From Bacteroidales bacterium (GTDB lineage: Bacteria > Bacteroidota > Bacteroidia > Bacteroidales > WCHB1-69), in NCBI GenBank assembly GCA_017527945.1, contig JAFXPL010000007.1:1-21848 (forward strand): 21,848 bases of DNA, written 5' to 3'. Below, one piece after another: positions 15,424 to 21,848 of this stretch (position 1 is the stretch's first letter; each line of letters opens with the position of its first letter). The notes beneath the pieces were generated by a model, which made no database searches, was not told the origin of the DNA, and saw only the letters and a program-made list of their open reading frames with translations. Made by a program: the position numbers and the translations under genes.

Positions 15424-15714
15424 TCACTTTCCGCTCAGAAGCTTTATGCTATTGTCTATCTCCCGCACCCATTCGTTGATCTGCCGTTTCAGTTCTGTCC
15501 GATCCTCTCTGTCAGCAATAGTGTTTGTCAGTTCGACCAACTTCAGTTTATCCTCTGTTTTCGCAAGCTTCTCTCGAAGCAGTTCCTGCTCTTTCCGCAA
15601 GTTCTCATTCTCTTCGCGCAGGGCGTCGCACTTCGACTTCAGCTCTGAAAAACGGTAAACCGCCTCTCTAATATTCATTTCCGTTTCGTGGTACAGGCTC
15701 TCAAAAGACGGCAT
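15424..15714 (-). CDS. Small coiled-coil protein upstream of zapA
   Basis: A 96-residue, highly charged protein that is almost entirely coiled coil (ELKSKCDALREENENLRKEQ and on to about residue 75), with no signal peptide or membrane segment. Position, size and coiled-coil character suggest a ZapB-like divisome partner of ZapA, but that is inference from context; no family is recognised. The ATG at 15714 (MPSFESLYHE) is chosen over one at 15768 because a -7 promoter box (15737-15744) lies between them, so the longer frame could not be translated from that transcript. One base separates its stop from the zapA start. Confidence 0.78.
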   Translation of the reverse strand: MPSFESLYHETEMNIREAVYRFSELKSKCDALREENENLRKEQELLREKLAKTEDKLKLVELTNTIADREDRTELKRQINEWVREIDNSIKLLSGK

Positions 15715-15736
15715 ATCGTTTTCGTTAAAAACGCTG

Positions 15737-15744
15737 CAAAAATA
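15737..15744 (-). promoter_or_regulatory. Promoter box of the coiled-coil/zapA operon
   Basis: Minus strand TATTTTTG followed by CAGCG matches the Bacteroidota -7 box. It lies 22 bases before the ATG at 15714 and fixes the start of that gene. A -33 TTG at the ideal spacing is not clear. Confidence 0.6.
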
Positions 15745-15897
15745 CAATTTTTTGCTCAATTGCTGCATTCTCTTTGCGGAAAGGGATGTTAAAAATCCGT
15801 TTTTGCGTTCATATTTCTTTATAATACAAAACCTTACATTTTTTTATAAACATTTGTTTGTTTTTATTTTTCCCCTTTGAGCGTGCCGCGCTTTTCT

Positions 15898-15913
15898 CAA
15901 CATTCTGATGTTG
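15898..15913. other. Inverted repeat in the divergent intergenic region
   Basis: CAACAT-TCTG-ATGTTG, extendable by a further T-A pair and flanking T/A runs, lies between the divergently transcribed coiled-coil and helix-hairpin-helix genes, about 22 bases upstream of the -33 box of the latter. It could be an operator or a weak hairpin; no gene ends here that would need a terminator. Confidence 0.35.
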
Positions 15914-15934
15914 AAAAAAAAGTGACCCTCCCTC

Positions 15935-15966
15935 TTGACAGCCCCCGTCCCGAAGTGCTATCTTTG
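15935..15966 (+). promoter_or_regulatory. Promoter of the helix-hairpin-helix gene (-33 and -7)
   Basis: TTG at 15935-15937 is followed by 21 bases and then TATCTTTG at 15959-15966, an excellent match to the Bacteroidota TTG-N19-21-TAnnTTTG promoter. The start codon at 15971 lies only 4 bases after the -7 box, implying a leaderless or near-leaderless mRNA. Confidence 0.75.
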
Positions 15967-15970
15967 CACT

Positions 15971-16660
15971 ATGAAAACGAAATTCCACTTTACCCGAGGC
16001 GAATGGGCGGCCGCCCTTTTTCTGCTCACTGTCATGACAGCGAGCAATGTGTTCTATTTTGTCGGCGACATCGGTCTGAAGCCGTCTTGCGATGTCCGTC
16101 AATATGAGGCGCTTTTCCAGCGTTTCGCGGAGGCGCAGCGTCGTCAGGACGATTCGGCTGCTGCGGCGAGGATGCGGCAGTATGGCGACAGGCCGAGCAT
16201 CCGGTCCGACACGGTCTCCCCGCTGAAGCCGCTGGATCGCAAGCCGATGTACGATGTCGTGAAGATTGATCTTAACAGTTGCGACACCGATGCCCTAATC
16301 GTCGTGCCCCAGTTCGGGAGCAAGCGAGCCGCCAAACTCGTGGAATACCGCGAGAAGTTGGGAGGTTTCCACAGTTTTTCACAGCTTCAGGAAGTCTATG
16401 TGTTGCAAAATATAGATACGGTGAAGTTGAAGACGTATCTGTATATCGGCGACCGGGGTGTCCGGAAGCTAAAGGTCAACAAGGCGGATTATGCGGAATT
16501 GGTTGCGCATCCGTATATTGATGCGTATCTCACCAAACTTATTCTCCGTCACCGAGGGAAAAACGGTCCGATACGCAGCCTTGAGGAGTTGCAGCAGGTC
16601 ACGCATGCCTATCCGGAACTCATCGAAAAGCTCCGCCCATATTTGGATTTCGGCGAATAG
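15971..16660 (+). CDS. ComEA-like helix-hairpin-helix protein
   Basis: A 229-residue protein with a short N-terminal membrane anchor or signal (about residues 11-32, WAAALFLLTVMTASNVFYFV), a polar linker, and at least two helix-hairpin-helix units. The first, about 97-135, reads IDLNSCDTDALIVVPQFGSK then RAAKLVEYREKLGGF; the second, about 162-200, has KVNKADYAELVAHPYI. Such units bind DNA non-specifically; ComEA uses them for DNA uptake, but in Bacteroidota these proteins are of unproven function. The ATG at 15971 is chosen because the possible TTG start at 15935 is the -33 element itself. The glycosylase gene follows 54 bases downstream with its own promoter box. Confidence 0.88.
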   Translation: MKTKFHFTRGEWAAALFLLTVMTASNVFYFVGDIGLKPSCDVRQYEALFQRFAEAQRRQDDSAAAARMRQYGDRPSIRSDTVSPLKPLDRKPMYDVVKIDLNSCDTDALIVVPQFGSKRAAKLVEYREKLGGFHSFSQLQEVYVLQNIDTVKLKTYLYIGDRGVRKLKVNKADYAELVAHPYIDAYLTKLILRHRGKNGPIRSLEELQQVTHAYPELIEKLRPYLDFGE

Positions 16661-16685
16661 ACAGGTGCTGTAAGGACGAAAATAG

Positions 16686-16693
16686 TATCTTTG
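16686..16693 (+). promoter_or_regulatory. -7 promoter box of the glycosylase gene
   Basis: TATCTTTG matches TAnnTTTG and lies 21 bases before the ATG at 16715. It argues against starts further upstream in the same frame (TTG at 16691, inside the box). Confidence 0.55.
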
Positions 16694-16714
16694 CCGCGTG
16701 AAAAACATGGATCG

Positions 16715-17299
16715 ATGAAGTTAGGCAAAGACTATTTCTTGGCGGACGATGTGGTGGATTTGGCTCGCGACTTGATTGGGAAGTCGTTATTCACGCGTGT
16801 GAGCGGTCAACTCTCTGGCGGGATTATTTGCGAGACGGAGGCGTACAAGGGAACGTCCGACCGCGCCTCGCATGCGTTCGGGGGACGTCGCACGCGCCGC
16901 AACGACATGATGTACCACGAAGGTGGCGTTGCATACGTCTATCTCTGCTACGGCATGCACCACCTGCTCAATTTCGTCACGAACAAGGCGGGGATCCCCG
17001 ACGCGGTGCTCATTCGCGGCATCATACCCACGCATGGCGAGGAGCTGATGCTGCAGCGCACCCGCAAGCGTTGCATCTCCCGTGAAATCGGTGTCGGGCC
17101 AGGGAGAGTCTCCAAACTATTGGGAATCACCGTTTCCGACAACGGAATTTCGCTCTGCGGCGATATGTTGTGGGTGGAGGACCGGGGGCTTCTCGTTCCT
17201 GATGAGTGCATCCAGTCCACTCCACGCATCGGGGTGGATTATGCGGGGGAAGATGCAAGGCTCCCGTATCGGTTTGTCTATGCCGGTGAGCGTCTATAA
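16715..17299 (+). CDS. 3-methyladenine DNA glycosylase, AAG/MPG type
   Basis: A 194-residue cytoplasmic base-excision repair enzyme of the alkyladenine glycosylase family, which removes 3-methyladenine and other damaged purines. The catalytic Glu42 and intercalating Tyr44 are in CETEAYKG. His53 (RASHAF), the RRNDMMY segment, the GVAYVYLCYGMHHLLN strand with Asn86, and the GPGRVSKLLGI motif all follow the family order. Length is usual for bacterial members (about 190-210). The gene is convergent with the outer-membrane receptor gene; only 12 bases separate the two stop codons and no hairpin terminator fits between them. Confidence 0.94.
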   Translation: MKLGKDYFLADDVVDLARDLIGKSLFTRVSGQLSGGIICETEAYKGTSDRASHAFGGRRTRRNDMMYHEGGVAYVYLCYGMHHLLNFVTNKAGIPDAVLIRGIIPTHGEELMLQRTRKRCISREIGVGPGRVSKLLGITVSDNGISLCGDMLWVEDRGLLVPDECIQSTPRIGVDYAGEDARLPYRFVYAGERL

Positions 17300-17311
17300 G
17301 GAGGGTGAGGG

Positions 17312-19867
17312 TTACATTTCGCCATCGCCTTCGCCACCGTATTCATCCTCTGTGATCTTCTGCTTCCGGCTGTTGTAGTTGTTGAATTTGTAGGTGATGT
17401 TGACGGAGATGTGGCTGCCCTGGTTCTCGCGGATACTGTAGGAGTAGTATCCTGTCGGTTCGTTGAGGCCTGCCCACGATTCCACTTCCGTCTTGCGCAC
17501 GGCGGGAATCCAGTAGAGCAGGTTGCGGATGTTCACGCTGAGTACCAGGCTGTTGTCGAGGAAGCCTTTCTTGATGCCGAGGCTGGCGCGGTAGGAAGGG
17601 GAGCGTCGTCCCTGGCCCACGCCGCCGGTGCCCCATCCCATGCTGCCGGCGGTGAGCGTGCTGGAGCGGTAGCGGAAGTTGAGCTGGATGTCGAAGTCCT
17701 TGCCCACGGTGAAGGTCTGGTTGAGGCCGAGAGTCCACACCCAGTCGCGCGAGAGGTTTTCGTCGAGCAGGTTGTTGCTCTCGATGATGTTGCGGTAGAA
17801 GCTGCCGGTGAGGTTCACCTTCCACACTTTCTTCACCTTCTGGCTCAGGAACGCCTCAACGCCGAAATTGTGCCCTTTGTTGAGGTTCTGGTAGGAGGTC
17901 ATCGTGTAGAAGCGGTCGGTTTCCGGGTCTTGCAGGATTTCCGTGTAGCGCGTGATCATGTTGGTGCGCAGGCGGTAGAAGGCGGTGAGGGTCACGGTGG
18001 TGGCGTTTTTGTTGAACATGTAGCCGAGTTCCGTGGAGTTGGCGATTTCGGGCTTGAGGTAGGGGTTGCCCTGCGAGAGGTTCTCGCGGTCGGCGTAGTT
18101 GACGAACGGGTTGAGCTGGTGGATGCGCGGGCGCGACACGCGGCGCGAGTAGCTCAGCTGCAGCGTGTGGTTCTCAGTGATGTCGTATTTGATGTGCAGG
18201 GTGGGGAAGAGGCTGTAGTAGTCGAAGTGGTAGGCAGTGTCGGCACTGCGCAGGTCGGAGATGGTGTTGGCGATTTCGCCGCGAAGGCCCGCCTGCACGC
18301 TCAGCTTCTTCCAGAAGGTGTTGGAGTAGATGAAGTAGGCGGCGTTCAGGAACTCGTAGTAGGTGAAGTCGTTGCGCTGGTCCAGTACCTCCTCGGCGGT
18401 GGTGCTGCTCTCGCCGTCGTAGAGCGCGTAGTCCTGTCCCACCTCCCGGTAGGAGAACTTGTAGCCGGTCTCGATGCGGCCGCCGTTGCCCACAGGTGTC
18501 ACAAAATCGACCTGCGCGGTGGCGTTGCGGTTCTGCTCCAGCGTGTTGGTCTTTTGGAAATAGTCGGGCACGTCGAGCAGGGAGCGTTGCAGGAAGGTGT
18601 CCACGAACTCCCCGTTGCGCTGCGTGAAGAAGAGGTCGGCGGTGAGCTCGCGTCCCTTGGTCAGGAACGTCTTCTTGTAGTTGATGTTGGCGTCGATGTT
18701 CTTGAAGGAGCGTTTGCCATGTCCGTTGCGGATGTAATGGTAAGCGGTGTCGTAAATGTTGCCTATGTGGTTGTAGGTTAGCGAATTGAGCTCGCTGTTG
18801 TTGCGCATGTTGCCGAGGTTTCCGCTGATGCCGAAGGTGATGCTGTTGTATTTGTTGATGTAGTAGTCGAGGGAGAGGTTGGCGTTGTGGAAGCCGTCGC
18901 GGTGGTCGGTGAAGTTGTCCTGCTCCAACCGGCTGCTGTCCCTCTCGCTCCATGAGTCGCGCCACAGGGAGCCGCCGTTGCGGAAGGAACCGCCCCGGTA
19001 GCCGTAGTTGAAGAAGATGTTGATCTTGTCGTAGCGGTAGTTGAAGCTGCCCCCCGCGTTGTAGCCGCTGATGAAGGGGATGTGGCGGTCCCGATAGACG
19101 AACGCCATTGCGCCGCCGCCCTGCACCATCGCGTTGAACCCCGACTCTTTCTTCTTCTTGAGGATGACGTTGAGGATGCCGGCCATGCCGTCGGGCTCCA
19201 AGCGGGCCGACGGGTTGGTGATGACCTCCACGCTCTCGATCATGTCGGCGGGAATCTGGTCGAGGGTGAGGTTGGTCGGACGGCCGTCAACCAGGATGGT
19301 CACGTTCTCGCTGCCGCGCAGGCTGACGTTGCCCTCGATATCGACCTGCACGGAGGGAATCTCCTCCAGCACTTCCACCGCCGAAGCTCCTGCCGCGCTG
19401 ATGTTCGATTCCACGTTATAGACCGTCTTGTCGAGATTGGTCTGCAGCGCGTCTTTCTGCGCCCGAATGACCACCGCGCTCAGCTCCGTGAGTTTGTCGG
19501 TCATTTTGTACTTGGGGATGCGATAGACCGCGTTGGCCTTGCTGATCTCAAAGGCGGGGGATGTCGATTTCTGGTATCCGACATATTGGATTTCCACAAA
19601 ATAGCGGCCGAAGGGGATTCCTTCGAGGAGGAATTTGCCGGCCTCGTCGGTGAGGCCGAACTGGGCGGTCACCGAGTCGGACACGCGCTTCACGTTCACC
19701 GAGGCGTATTGCAGGGGCACGTTGTTGGCGTCCACGATGGTGCCCATCACGGTGCCGCTGGTGCGGGTCTGTTGCGCAGGGCGTTGCATCTCGGGCTGCG
19801 CATTAAGGTTGAAAATGAGTATGGAGATGGATAAAACCATCAGGAATCTCAGAGTGCTTTTGTTCAT
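17312..19867 (-). CDS. Outer-membrane beta-barrel receptor (TonB-dependent-receptor type)
   Basis: An 851-residue outer-membrane protein. Signal peptide (MNKSTLRFLMVLSISILIFN..., cleavage near LNA|Q), a carboxypeptidase regulatory-like domain (about 40-115: GTVMGTIVDANNVPLQYASV and FGRYFVEIQYVGY), a plug domain (about 130-235: VEVLEEIPSVQVDIEGNVSL, NVTILVDGRPTNL, IESVEVITNPSARLEPDG, GILNVILKK), then a long beta-barrel ending near ISVNITYKF. A ~22-residue acidic, charged tail (EDEYGGEGDGEM) follows the terminal aromatic strand. Bacteroidota proteins of this layout import siderophores, peptides or glycans with TonB or act as barrel proteins of unknown cargo; no SusD partner is adjacent, so cargo is unknown. 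The ATG at 19867 is preferred over 19876 (MTRMNK) as it begins the signal peptide. It lies 125 bases after the helicase gene. Confidence 0.92.
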   Translation of the reverse strand: MNKSTLRFLMVLSISILIFNLNAQPEMQRPAQQTRTSGTVMGTIVDANNVPLQYASVNVKRVSDSVTAQFGLTDEAGKFLLEGIPFGRYFVEIQYVGYQKSTSPAFEISKANAVYRIPKYKMTDKLTELSAVVIRAQKDALQTNLDKTVYNVESNISAAGASAVEVLEEIPSVQVDIEGNVSLRGSENVTILVDGRPTNLTLDQIPADMIESVEVITNPSARLEPDGMAGILNVILKKKKESGFNAMVQGGGAMAFVYRDRHIPFISGYNAGGSFNYRYDKINIFFNYGYRGGSFRNGGSLWRDSWSERDSSRLEQDNFTDHRDGFHNANLSLDYYINKYNSITFGISGNLGNMRNNSELNSLTYNHIGNIYDTAYHYIRNGHGKRSFKNIDANINYKKTFLTKGRELTADLFFTQRNGEFVDTFLQRSLLDVPDYFQKTNTLEQNRNATAQVDFVTPVGNGGRIETGYKFSYREVGQDYALYDGESSTTAEEVLDQRNDFTYYEFLNAAYFIYSNTFWKKLSVQAGLRGEIANTISDLRSADTAYHFDYYSLFPTLHIKYDITENHTLQLSYSRRVSRPRIHQLNPFVNYADRENLSQGNPYLKPEIANSTELGYMFNKNATTVTLTAFYRLRTNMITRYTEILQDPETDRFYTMTSYQNLNKGHNFGVEAFLSQKVKKVWKVNLTGSFYRNIIESNNLLDENLSRDWVWTLGLNQTFTVGKDFDIQLNFRYRSSTLTAGSMGWGTGGVGQGRRSPSYRASLGIKKGFLDNSLVLSVNIRNLLYWIPAVRKTEVESWAGLNEPTGYYSYSIRENQGSHISVNITYKFNNYNSRKQKITEDEYGGEGDGEM

Positions 19868-19961
19868 GCGGGTCATAAGTCGAATGCTGATCTGTCAATG
19901 AAAGCTTTGCAGACCGATGGGCATGGTAAAAGTTTAATTTGCAAGCTCGATTTTGTTTTGT

Positions 19962-19988
19962 CGTCCTTCGGGACGGCGCTCGTCGTCC
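19962..19988 (-). other. Mutually exclusive hairpins between the helicase and receptor genes
   Basis: The 5-base word CGTCC occurs at 19962-19966 and 19984-19988, and its complement GGACG at 19971-19975 between them. The middle copy can pair with either neighbour, giving two alternative stems just past the helicase stop codon. No T-tract follows on the minus strand, so a classical terminator is not supported. Confidence 0.4.
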
Positions 19989-19991
19989 GGT

Positions 19992-21821
19992 TCACCACTC
20001 TTCGTCCTCAGTGGTTTGCAGTTCCAGTTTGGTGGCTGTGTCGAAATAGCAAAGGAAGATTTCCGCGCCGTGGCGTATCGTCTGCAAGAGGTCTTTTTTT
20101 TGCAGCAACTCCCTGCAGTAGGTGAAAATCTTCTCGTTGGCGATGACCATGCACTTCACTCTCGCGCGGGTGAGGGCCACGTTCAGCCGGTTCGGACTGT
20201 AGAAGAATTCCAGATGGTCCTCCACCTCTGCCGGGTTGGAGTTCGACATACTATATATTATATAGTCTTTCTCTTGGCCTTGCATCCGTTCCACCGTGTC
20301 GACGAAGAGCGTTGCGGCGGTCTCCTGCCCGCATCGTTCCAACAGCGCCCGCTTCACCTCGCGAATCTGTGCCCGGTAGGGACTCATCACCCCTATCTCG
20401 CTGATAGGTACGTCGTTGAATAAAAGATCGTTGACAATATCGGCGGTGAGGTTGGCCTCGAAGGGCGACCGGCCGAGCGAGTCGAACTCGTGGTGGACGA
20501 CCAACAGCTCGTTGGCCTCGTGGCGGACGATTTCTGGCGCGAACTCGCAATCGAAGAAGGTGTAGGGCCGCTGCAGCTCATGGGCCGCCGTTATCCTTTC
20601 GTCGTAAAACAGCCGGTTGGGAATTCGTATCAGGCTGTCGTTGAGGCGGTACGATTGGTCTAACAGGGTGATGTCCTGCGGGTAGAGGTCGGCGAGCTGC
20701 CGGAAGATGCTGCGGTCGAAGAACTTGTTGCCGGTGCCCTGTGGCACGATGGGGTCGAGTTGCTGGTGGTCGCCCACGAAGACGAGGCGGCGGCCGTGCA
20801 GGATGGCGGGCAATGCGAGCGGGATGCTCATTTGTGCGGCTTCATCCACGATTACATAGTCGAATTTCCAGCCTTCGAGCTTCTTGCTGGCCGGGTAGCA
20901 GAGCGCGAAGGGAGTGCCGCCCACCACGAACCCCACTTGCGACAGCTCCGGGTTGCCCTGGTAGTCGCGGAGTTTCAGCGCCTGCTTCCGGGTGATGTGC
21001 GGGTTGTGGAGGATTTCGTCGGCTTGGTGCCGCTCCCCGACTTTCACCACGAACCGTTTGTCCTGCAGCTCGTTGGCGATGGCGTTGAGGCAGTTGTTGA
21101 TGGCCGTGTGCGTGGGGGCGGTCACGAAGACCTTCTTGCCCATCTGCATCAGGTAAGAGACGATTTTCGCGATGGTGAAGGTCTTGCCTGTGCCCGGAGG
21201 CCCCTGGATCAGGTGGAAATAGTGGCAGACGATGGATTTTCGGATGGCCTCGTTTTGGGAAGCGTTGCCGCAGTTTGGCGACGGCGACTCGCGGTACTGG
21301 TTTTGGAAGCCGCCCGACAGGAACTTCTCGATGTGGTCGCAGTACTCGGGGAGTCCGAAGAGCGCATCGCGGGTGGCGAGCAGCAGCCGTTGGGTGATGT
21401 TGCTGTTCACGGCATTGACCTCCCAGCCATCGCGGGGATAGTCGCTGATATTCAGTAGATTGTGCTTTACCTCGAAGGCTCCCGAGCGCAGCACGAAGTC
21501 GTTCACGTCGTCGCGTTCGATTTCCATCAGAAACGACAGTGGTCCGTGGCTGAGGCGCACTTGCGTGCCCTCGCGGAACTTAGAGATGTTGTGGTCGCAG
21601 TGGATATGCACGCGGTCGATGTAGCGCATCGTGCCGGCCGGCGCGGGCGTGAACCGGTTGGGCGCCCCGTCGTGGAACTCGAACTCCGCGTGCAGGTTGG
21701 TCATGGTGTAGCCTCGGTTCACGCGTTCCTGCAGCGGCCTGCTCATCAGTTCGTTGTATTCTTCGTCCTGTCGCTGCTGCTGGACGTCGATGGCTTCGGA
21801 AAGTTGTTGGAGGAAGGTCAT
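19992..21821 (-). CDS. UPF1/DNA2-like superfamily 1 helicase
   Basis: A 609-residue cytoplasmic AAA-type SF1B helicase. Motifs in order: Walker A GPPGTGKT (about 206-213), motif Ia APTHTAINN, Walker B/motif II VDEAAQ (about 324-329), motif III GDHQQLDPIVP, motif IV LDQSYRLND, motif V VDTVERMQGQEKD and motif VI LNVALTRAR. The N-terminal ~190 residues form a variable accessory region with a beta-rich part, as in eukaryotic UPF1/IGHMBP2-like and bacterial DNA2-like enzymes. It unwinds DNA and/or RNA; the exact substrate is not predictable. The ATG at 21821 follows directly (3 bases) on an octamer tandem repeat that runs to the window edge. The receptor gene downstream is on the same strand but 125 bases away. 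Confidence 0.94.
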   Translation of the reverse strand: MTFLQQLSEAIDVQQQRQDEEYNELMSRPLQERVNRGYTMTNLHAEFEFHDGAPNRFTPAPAGTMRYIDRVHIHCDHNISKFREGTQVRLSHGPLSFLMEIERDDVNDFVLRSGAFEVKHNLLNISDYPRDGWEVNAVNSNITQRLLLATRDALFGLPEYCDHIEKFLSGGFQNQYRESPSPNCGNASQNEAIRKSIVCHYFHLIQGPPGTGKTFTIAKIVSYLMQMGKKVFVTAPTHTAINNCLNAIANELQDKRFVVKVGERHQADEILHNPHITRKQALKLRDYQGNPELSQVGFVVGGTPFALCYPASKKLEGWKFDYVIVDEAAQMSIPLALPAILHGRRLVFVGDHQQLDPIVPQGTGNKFFDRSIFRQLADLYPQDITLLDQSYRLNDSLIRIPNRLFYDERITAAHELQRPYTFFDCEFAPEIVRHEANELLVVHHEFDSLGRSPFEANLTADIVNDLLFNDVPISEIGVMSPYRAQIREVKRALLERCGQETAATLFVDTVERMQGQEKDYIIYSMSNSNPAEVEDHLEFFYSPNRLNVALTRARVKCMVIANEKIFTYCRELLQKKDLLQTIRHGAEIFLCYFDTATKLELQTTEDEEW

Positions 21822-21824
21822 GGC

Positions 21825-21848
21825 TGGGTTAATGGGTTAATGGGTTAG
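21825..21848 (-). repeat. TTAACCCA tandem octamer before the helicase start codon
   Basis: Read on the minus strand: CTAACCCA, TTAACCCA, TTAACCCA, then GCC and the ATG at 21821. The array may continue past the window edge. The same octamer family precedes the GH3-family gene at 8624-8647, also in sense orientation and close to the start codon. Confidence 0.85.

Noticed and set aside
15809..16102. Minus-strand open frame of 97 codons in the divergent intergenic region
   Set aside because: It overlaps the start and promoter of the helix-hairpin-helix gene in antisense and ends in AT-rich non-coding DNA.
17411..18781. Plus-strand open frame of 456 codons inside the receptor gene region
   Set aside because: Antisense shadow of a GC-rich gene; the product is Val/Glu/Ala/His-rich with no motif.

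Overview
The window reads as a chromosomal segment of a Bacteroidota (Bacteroidales-like) genome. The gene content is typical of that group: a DUF1573 pair, a bacterial GH3-family protein, an outer-membrane beta-barrel receptor with a carboxypeptidase-like domain, a giant FN3/beta-helix surface protein, and RNase Y next to ZapA. Several genes have the Bacteroidota -7 promoter box TAnnTTTG close upstream, and most lack Shine-Dalgarno sequences. Coding DNA is GC-rich and intergenic DNA AT-rich. I see no phage, transposase, CRISPR array or tRNA.

Layout. (1) 1-4404, minus: the 5' 1468 codons of a very large secreted protein with FN3-like domains and at least three long beta-helix modules; its 3' end lies outside the window. 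(2) 4621-8403, minus: dsbD then lnt, two envelope genes. (3) 8656-11074, plus: a GH3-family protein and a small HAD phosphatase, each preceded by a short tandem-repeat array running almost into the start codon. (4) 11101-12441, minus: a shared bidirectional terminator, tmRNA (ssrA), and two adjacent DUF1573 lipid- or periplasm-side proteins. (5) 12547-15714, minus: a division/RNA cluster in transcription order: coiled-coil protein, zapA, a 6S RNA candidate, rny, a DivIC/FtsB-like protein, aroQ. (6) 15971-17299, plus: a ComEA-like helix-hairpin-helix protein and a 3-methyladenine DNA glycosylase, each with its own promoter box. (7) 17312-21821, minus: a UPF1/DNA2-like SF1 helicase followed by an outer-membrane beta-barrel receptor.

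How parts may work together. Lnt and DsbD both serve envelope maturation (lipoprotein acylation and thiol supply to the periplasm). The coiled-coil/ZapA/DivIC genes are divisome components sharing a transcription direction with RNase Y, and two global RNA regulators (6S RNA and tmRNA) sit in the same 4-kb stretch.

The strongest unexplained signal is a pair of tandem-repeat families, a 9-mer CTAAACCTC and an 8-mer TTAACCCA, found only in the sense orientation just upstream of start codons (GH3, HAD, helicase); the 9-mer contains the CCTCC core of the anti-Shine-Dalgarno. No stretch over about 300 bases lacks a gene. The longest gaps, 4405-4620, 8404-8655 and 15715-15970, hold promoters, hairpins and repeats as listed.
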